NCBI RefSeq assembly: GCF_001653235.2
Contig: NC_035790.1
Location: 2,480,001-2,544,000, forward strand
Direction of reading: 5' to 3'
Origin: Pochonia chlamydosporia 170
Lineage: Eukaryota > Ascomycota > Sordariomycetes > Hypocreales > Clavicipitaceae
DNA: 64,000 nt
Part shown: piece by piece, positions 59,801 to 64,000 of the stretch
Layout of the letters: every line of letters starts with the position of its first letter
Position numbering within the stretch: the stretch's first letter is position 1
The notes under the pieces: generated by a model
The model's input: only the letters and a program-made list of their open reading frames with translations
Told to the model about the DNA's origin: nothing
The model's database searches: none
Program-made: the position numbers and the translations under genes

Positions 59801-61247
59801 CCAGCCCATAACTACCAAGAGGCTCAGTGGCTCTCGGGGTCTCCAGGCTTCCTGTGCAAAGTGTCCCCGTAGGTATGGAGCAGTTGACCTGGTCCAACGG
59901 CAAGGCAGTGAACAGAGACACCAGACGTCGTGTGGACCTAGGATGGAGCTAGGGTAAGGGAGTGCGGCGAGGGTGGCGTCTCCGTTCTCCCCGGCTAGAG
60001 TCCCAGTAAAAATCCCCGTTGTTTTTTTGGCTTTTTGAAGGTTGAGAGAGTCCGAGAGCCTGACATCCCTGTCGCCCAGCTGGCTGTGGGATGTGTGGGA
60101 TGTGTGGGCTGTCGTTTTCTTGTTTTTATTTTTTCCTGACAGTGGTACATGGCCCCATGTCAGGCCCTGTACTCGGAACTGTGGACGGGGCAAATAGTTT
60201 ACATGCTTCTGCTTGGGACCCCATACATACATCGATGATTCTGGACGTATGGCTTGAGCTCGTCGTGGCTATGGCACCTTGGAACCCTTGCCGACGACCC
60301 TCGGGCAACGTGGTAGCCCTTGCTTTTTCATCTAGGTCTCGTGTGCAAGTGCGTTTGCGTGTGCGTGGGTGTAGGCGTAGGCGTAGGTGCGGCGCAAGGG
60401 CATGTTCTTGTAGAGACGGCAATGCTCGTTTAAAGACTGTCGTAGCCCCCAGATGCAGACGATGGAAAAGGCCCGGTTCTGAGGATGCACCACCCATCGT
60501 CTTGACTCTCCGTCGTTTGCTCAATTGTCTTATTACTGTTGCCAGTTGAGAGGTTGGAAAAGATCGGCTCATCATCCCCTCTTGCCTGGACTTGACTTAA
60601 AGTACCTGGGTTGCTCCTTCCCAAACCACCAGACATCCTGACCTCGCCTATTATTACCTGCCCGCTCGACGAACCAAAGTCAAGTACGAAGTACTTGAGT
60701 GCTTACACCACCGTCGCTCTCAGTGCAAGGAGAAGAGCACACAGAACTTTCAACTCCACTCTCACGCATCTTCGCCCCGGGATATCGATTCCTTCCAGTG
60801 GGAATTAGGTCACCACACTATACCAGACACGAAGTCTTAACTTGGGGAGGGGTGAAGACCGTCTCTATAACGGCCGTGTTTCCGCTCTTGTTTGATCTTT
60901 CAACACCCAGCTTTCTGTCTCGGAACTTGGCAAGAAGGACAACAGGGACCACCACGTATTGTACCACTTGTGCACAAGCACTACGCAGCAGTACGCCGAC
61001 AACTGAGGATTATGTGCCCGAGAGTTCTGATACACCGATTTCGTCTGGAGTAGTGGTCCTTGGTCACCCGAGTTTGAAGTTGATAATCGTGGAGCGGTTC
61101 GCCAGCTGGCCATCTAGTTTGGGCCTTGGTCACCTTGGGTTCACTTTGGCGTCACCCAGCTTACACGAGGCATTCACTGCTTCGCTCCAACTAGACGCAA
61201 CGCACCATTTTACTTCATTGACAGGACGCACAAAATCACACTCTTCG

Positions 61248-61264
61248 TTTTTTTTTTTTTTTTT
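61248..61264. repeat. 17-base T run in the leader of the 61379 gene
   Basis: An uninterrupted T run about 115 bases before the ATG at 61379, within a C/T-rich leader. Long T tracts near fungal promoters often exclude nucleosomes; that role here is inference. Assembly errors are also common in such runs. Confidence 0.8.
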
Positions 61265-61378
61265 CATTCTCCTTTGCTTCCTTTCCCTGATTCCCTGATT
61301 CCCTGATTAACACAACTTGCAACCGTTAGTCAAGCTCACACCATTATCACCTTCGCCAACACATCTTCAAACAATACA

Positions 61379-62968
61379 ATGGCCAACGGTTTAGATCGCC
61401 TCGAGAGGCTCTTTGCCTACAAGCGAAAAGCCTCTCCTGTACCGAGTGGAAGAGCAAGCCCTGTTTCTCAAACCGGAGAACAGCAGTTCCCTTCGCCATC
61501 ATTTATTCGCCCCAGAGCCAGCCGAATGACGGCACGCGAGGAGGTACGTTTGCGACAAGCTACAGGACGATCACCGTCAGTACCAGATATCATGGCCTCT
61601 CACCGAGCTGCTCATCGCCAGGCGTACAACTCGGCAACAAACGACTGCAGCCACCCTCCGAAGCAAAGAATGTGCCGGTCCCCTTCGTTTAGTCAACGCA
61701 ATGCTGAACAGTTGGTCACTGGTCTCCGCGAGTTTCAGTTCCCCAAAGCGCCAGGCGGCAGCGACAAGACATCGTCAGAATCACTCACATTTGACGCTTC
61801 CAAACCTGGCGAGGTGCTCCAGATGCCGAGTCCTCGATGTCGTTCCCCTCTCGAGATCTCTATTCCGCCTCCCAACAGACTGGACACGCCTCCCACTTCA
61901 GATAATGGATCACGGTTACCGAGTCCGACTGGTAAAGGCCCTCAGATTCCACTCCCACCAACTCCGGGTCAGTCTCCAAACTTAGGACCTATTGCCGATG
62001 TCAAGTTGCGCAGTGTCAAGTCAGCAGACGTGCTCGGCAAGTCGCTATTCAGGGATGTCGAGGCTCAGCTGGGTGAACCGTTTGATCACTTCCCGCTCAA
62101 CAGGTCGTACAGCCAATCCAGCCTCGCACCATCCTCTCGATCATTCTGCAGTTCTACTTTGAGGGAGCCAGACTTCAACGAGTTCCTCAATCTCAGCGAC
62201 GACGACATTGCTGAATCTACCCCAGAAAGCCCAGCCCTTGATCCTCTCGACAACGATAACGACCATGCAGCACCACCACCCCTGAATCTATCAGCACCAT
62301 CATCATGTCGGCCACCAGCTTCCGCGCTTTTAACCTTGACGCCTCCTCGCGCTAGCCGGCCCGCCGCGGCCGCCGCATTTGAGGCTGCCAGAATTGCGAG
62401 GCGCTACGATTTTGATTTGGTGTACGTCGTCAATCTCTGGCCAGATACGTCAGCCGCGCCGATCCCTGGCCACAACCTCAACGGCCCTCAAAAGCCAATG
62501 ATTGGTCGTCTTCTCGCGGCACATGGCCTTCACCACGTTTCGTCCCCACTGCAAATCTGCGAGTTGATTCACACTCAAGTCCTCAGGTCTGATGGCTGGA
62601 TTGAGTACCGAAATCAAGACGCTCAGCCACACGGAATTGCTCGTGGGTTTACGTGTGCCTTTTACACGGGCCAGTACGCACGAAGCACCTCATCTCGCTC
62701 TGCTAGTCCAGTTTCAGGTGTCCGCCTGTCTGAGAGAATTGACCGGGGTATTGTGTTCGCCGCTTATCGCAAACCACGAGAAGGTGAAGAAAAGCTCGGC
62801 CGAACCTTCAGTGACGAAGAGCTCGGGGACTTGCACCGCGAAGCTGAGGTTCTAGTAGAGATGGTCATTGACATTCACGTTGCCAACAGAAGTCGCCAGC
62901 CACCAACCCGAACCTCATTTACTGATGAAACTGGGCCTATGCCTCTCCAGCAAGTCGAAGTGGTCTAA
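61379..62968 (+). CDS. Ser/Pro-rich hypothetical protein with a conserved C-terminal domain
   Basis: Single exon, 529 aa, ATG at 61379. I do not recognise a named family. Residues 1-330 are Ser/Pro-rich and mostly disordered, with several SPxxS and RSPS sites and an acidic stretch (LSDDDIAESTPE). Residues about 335-500 look folded: ARIARRYDFDLVYVVNLWP, GRLLAAHGLHHV, QICELIHTQVLRSDGWIEY, ARGFTCAFYTG, and RGIVFAAYRKPREGEEKLG. These alternate strands and helices like a small alpha/beta sensor-type domain, faintly GAF-like, but no motif proves it. No signal peptide or transmembrane helix is seen. It follows a 7.7-kb gene-free region and a long C/T-rich leader. Confidence 0.85.
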   Translation: MANGLDRLERLFAYKRKASPVPSGRASPVSQTGEQQFPSPSFIRPRASRMTAREEVRLRQATGRSPSVPDIMASHRAAHRQAYNSATNDCSHPPKQRMCRSPSFSQRNAEQLVTGLREFQFPKAPGGSDKTSSESLTFDASKPGEVLQMPSPRCRSPLEISIPPPNRLDTPPTSDNGSRLPSPTGKGPQIPLPPTPGQSPNLGPIADVKLRSVKSADVLGKSLFRDVEAQLGEPFDHFPLNRSYSQSSLAPSSRSFCSSTLREPDFNEFLNLSDDDIAESTPESPALDPLDNDNDHAAPPPLNLSAPSSCRPPASALLTLTPPRASRPAAAAAFEAARIARRYDFDLVYVVNLWPDTSAAPIPGHNLNGPQKPMIGRLLAAHGLHHVSSPLQICELIHTQVLRSDGWIEYRNQDAQPHGIARGFTCAFYTGQYARSTSSRSASPVSGVRLSERIDRGIVFAAYRKPREGEEKLGRTFSDEELGDLHREAEVLVEMVIDIHVANRSRQPPTRTSFTDETGPMPLQQVEVV

Positions 62969-64000
62969 GTCTAATCCACTTGCTTCATCCCTTCTTTCCT
63001 ACTTGGCAATATATTTGCCCACCGAATCTACGCACACTCACATACTGTACGCATACACACTACATGTGCACAACAGCTACACACCTCATTTTTCTTTGTT
63101 TTCTAGTCTGCACCGCATAGTATCGAGGCTCTTTTGTGAATATTTTCTTGCGAGATACCTCAGGGTGGCGATAGTCGTTTTGATTTTTATTTTGTTTTGT
63201 TCCATATTGTGCACGACACCACATGATTATGACCCGGCGTTGGACGTTTGTCGTCGTTTTTTTGCCCTTGAGTGTTTTTCTTCTTCTTGTCTATTACTCC
63301 ATCTGAGCTAATTAGCACTCTTTGAGAGCCTTGGCATTTGCTCATTGCCTGGCGCATGGGGGAGGAGCCTTTGTTCGCACAAGATTATTGAAGGATCAAT
63401 GGCCCAGGGCCAACCAACGTGGAGCAGGGTGTTTGGGAGGCTTCTTTGTTATTTATGGATGCAGGTAAAACAGGATGCATCGCGCGCAGGAAGGACCTGA
63501 TGTGTGTAACAGCGGATCAAGCCGCACAATGCATAGGTAGCACAAACACAAAACCTCGTTAAGTAATGAGGCTGAAAATGTAAACATTTGATATGAGAGG
63601 CCCTTGTTGATTCCCGATGCTGTGCCTCTGTGATAGAAATCTTGTACGAGCCGCAGCAGCCACAGTGACCAAATCACCCGCATGCGGCAGCAACAGGATT
63701 GGATGATGATAGTGTCAGCCGCCAAGGCTGGGAGTACCTAGGTAGGTATATTGACTGTGGCTTTTCTTTTCGTTGTTTCTTTTTCTACTCAAGCCAAATA
63801 TTTCTCTACGTGCAGGCGTTTGGACCCCCTCGAACTGAAACATATTGTCTGTAACAAGCGCAAAAACGACGAGGATCTCCAGCCTACTTACCTAGGTAGG
63901 GAGTCTGTGGTGAAAGTATTTGCCCTTGTCCAAGTATACACCAACACATCTCAATATATCTTGGCACACAACGCGGTATGCGATACCTTGTGCTTGTTTA
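62969..64000. other. Downstream intergenic region with two TACCTAGGTA palindromes
   Basis: About 1 kb at the window edge, holding the 3' UTR of the gene at 61379 and unassigned sequence. TACCTAGGTA palindromes lie at 63735-63744 and 63889-63898. No gene is supported up to the window end. Confidence 0.55.

Larger units (their letters stand above)
53671..61378. other. 7.7-kb gene-free region with microsatellites
   Basis: None of the open frames (for example 57742-58269 plus, 59576-60232 minus) has a domain or convincing composition. The region contains pentanucleotide repeats at 54581-54625, a CA repeat at 56809-56827, GT-rich stretches near 57163-57230 and a 17-base T run at 61248-61264. From about 60620 to 61378 the plus strand is C/T-rich and probably the leader of the gene at 61379. 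A long noncoding RNA or a decayed gene cannot be excluded. Confidence 0.55.

Noticed and set aside
59576..60232. Minus-strand open frame of 218 codons
   Set aside because: Longest frame in the third desert but no domain, no good splice neighbours, and low-complexity ends.

Overview
The window is nuclear DNA of a filamentous ascomycete. The evidence is short introns (about 50-80 bp) with GTRAGT-type donors and CTAAC/CTGAC branch sites, pyrimidine-rich leaders, a fungal Zn(II)2Cys6 regulator, a Clr5-domain protein and fungal-type tropomyosin, WSS1 and Bem3 proteins. Codon style and protein resemblance suggest Sordariomycetes, probably Hypocreales; that placement is inference. I rebuilt gene models by hand from splice signals and checked that exon phases add up.

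Layout: 1-1403, C-terminal part of a SulP sulfate permease (+). 1986-3388, WSS1-like DNA-protein-crosslink protease (+), convergent with a short tropomyosin-like gene (-, 3765-4299). 6154-6721, small secreted protein gene with a one-base frame break. 6722-11139, gene-free. 11140-11976, Ser-rich protein with six RRxS motifs (+). 13171-15905, Zn2Cys6 regulator (-). 17259-22461, PX-PH-RhoGAP protein of Bem3 type (-). 22462-29558, gene-free and rich in short palindromic motifs. 29559-30183, small RDY-rich protein with a 4-nt first coding exon (+). 30408-34399, nine-exon CorA-like protein (-). 35358-36660, BTB/POZ-like protein (-). 38136-39338, thioredoxin-PITH protein (+). 40572-42109, Clr5-domain protein (+). 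42389-43285, J-domain protein (+). 43814-44771, SmB (-), divergent from RPL11 (45149-45818, +). 46589-47260, unknown protein of possible tubby-like fold (+). 47997-50458, ATP synthase alpha (+). 52437-53670, NAD(P)HX dehydratase (+). 53671-61378, gene-free. 61379-62968, Ser/Pro-rich unknown protein (+).

These are mostly independent housekeeping and regulatory genes: sulfur uptake, DNA repair, actin and Cdc42 polarity, splicing, translation, respiration, nucleotide repair. I see no biosynthetic cluster, transposon, CRISPR or viral insertion. The gene space is interrupted by three deserts of 4.4, 7.1 and 7.7 kb. The first and third end at genes for disordered proteins with long pyrimidine-rich leaders.

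The most unusual observations are: a tropomyosin-like protein about 34 residues shorter than the usual 161; a frame-broken secreted protein; two GC-AG introns with identical GCAAGT donors; a 9-nt microexon and a 54-nt stop-free intron in SmB; a protein with six PKA-type motifs; and two recurrent intergenic palindromic motifs (TACCTAGGTA and TACTCCGTA) far above chance. I found no convincing wholly new biological system.
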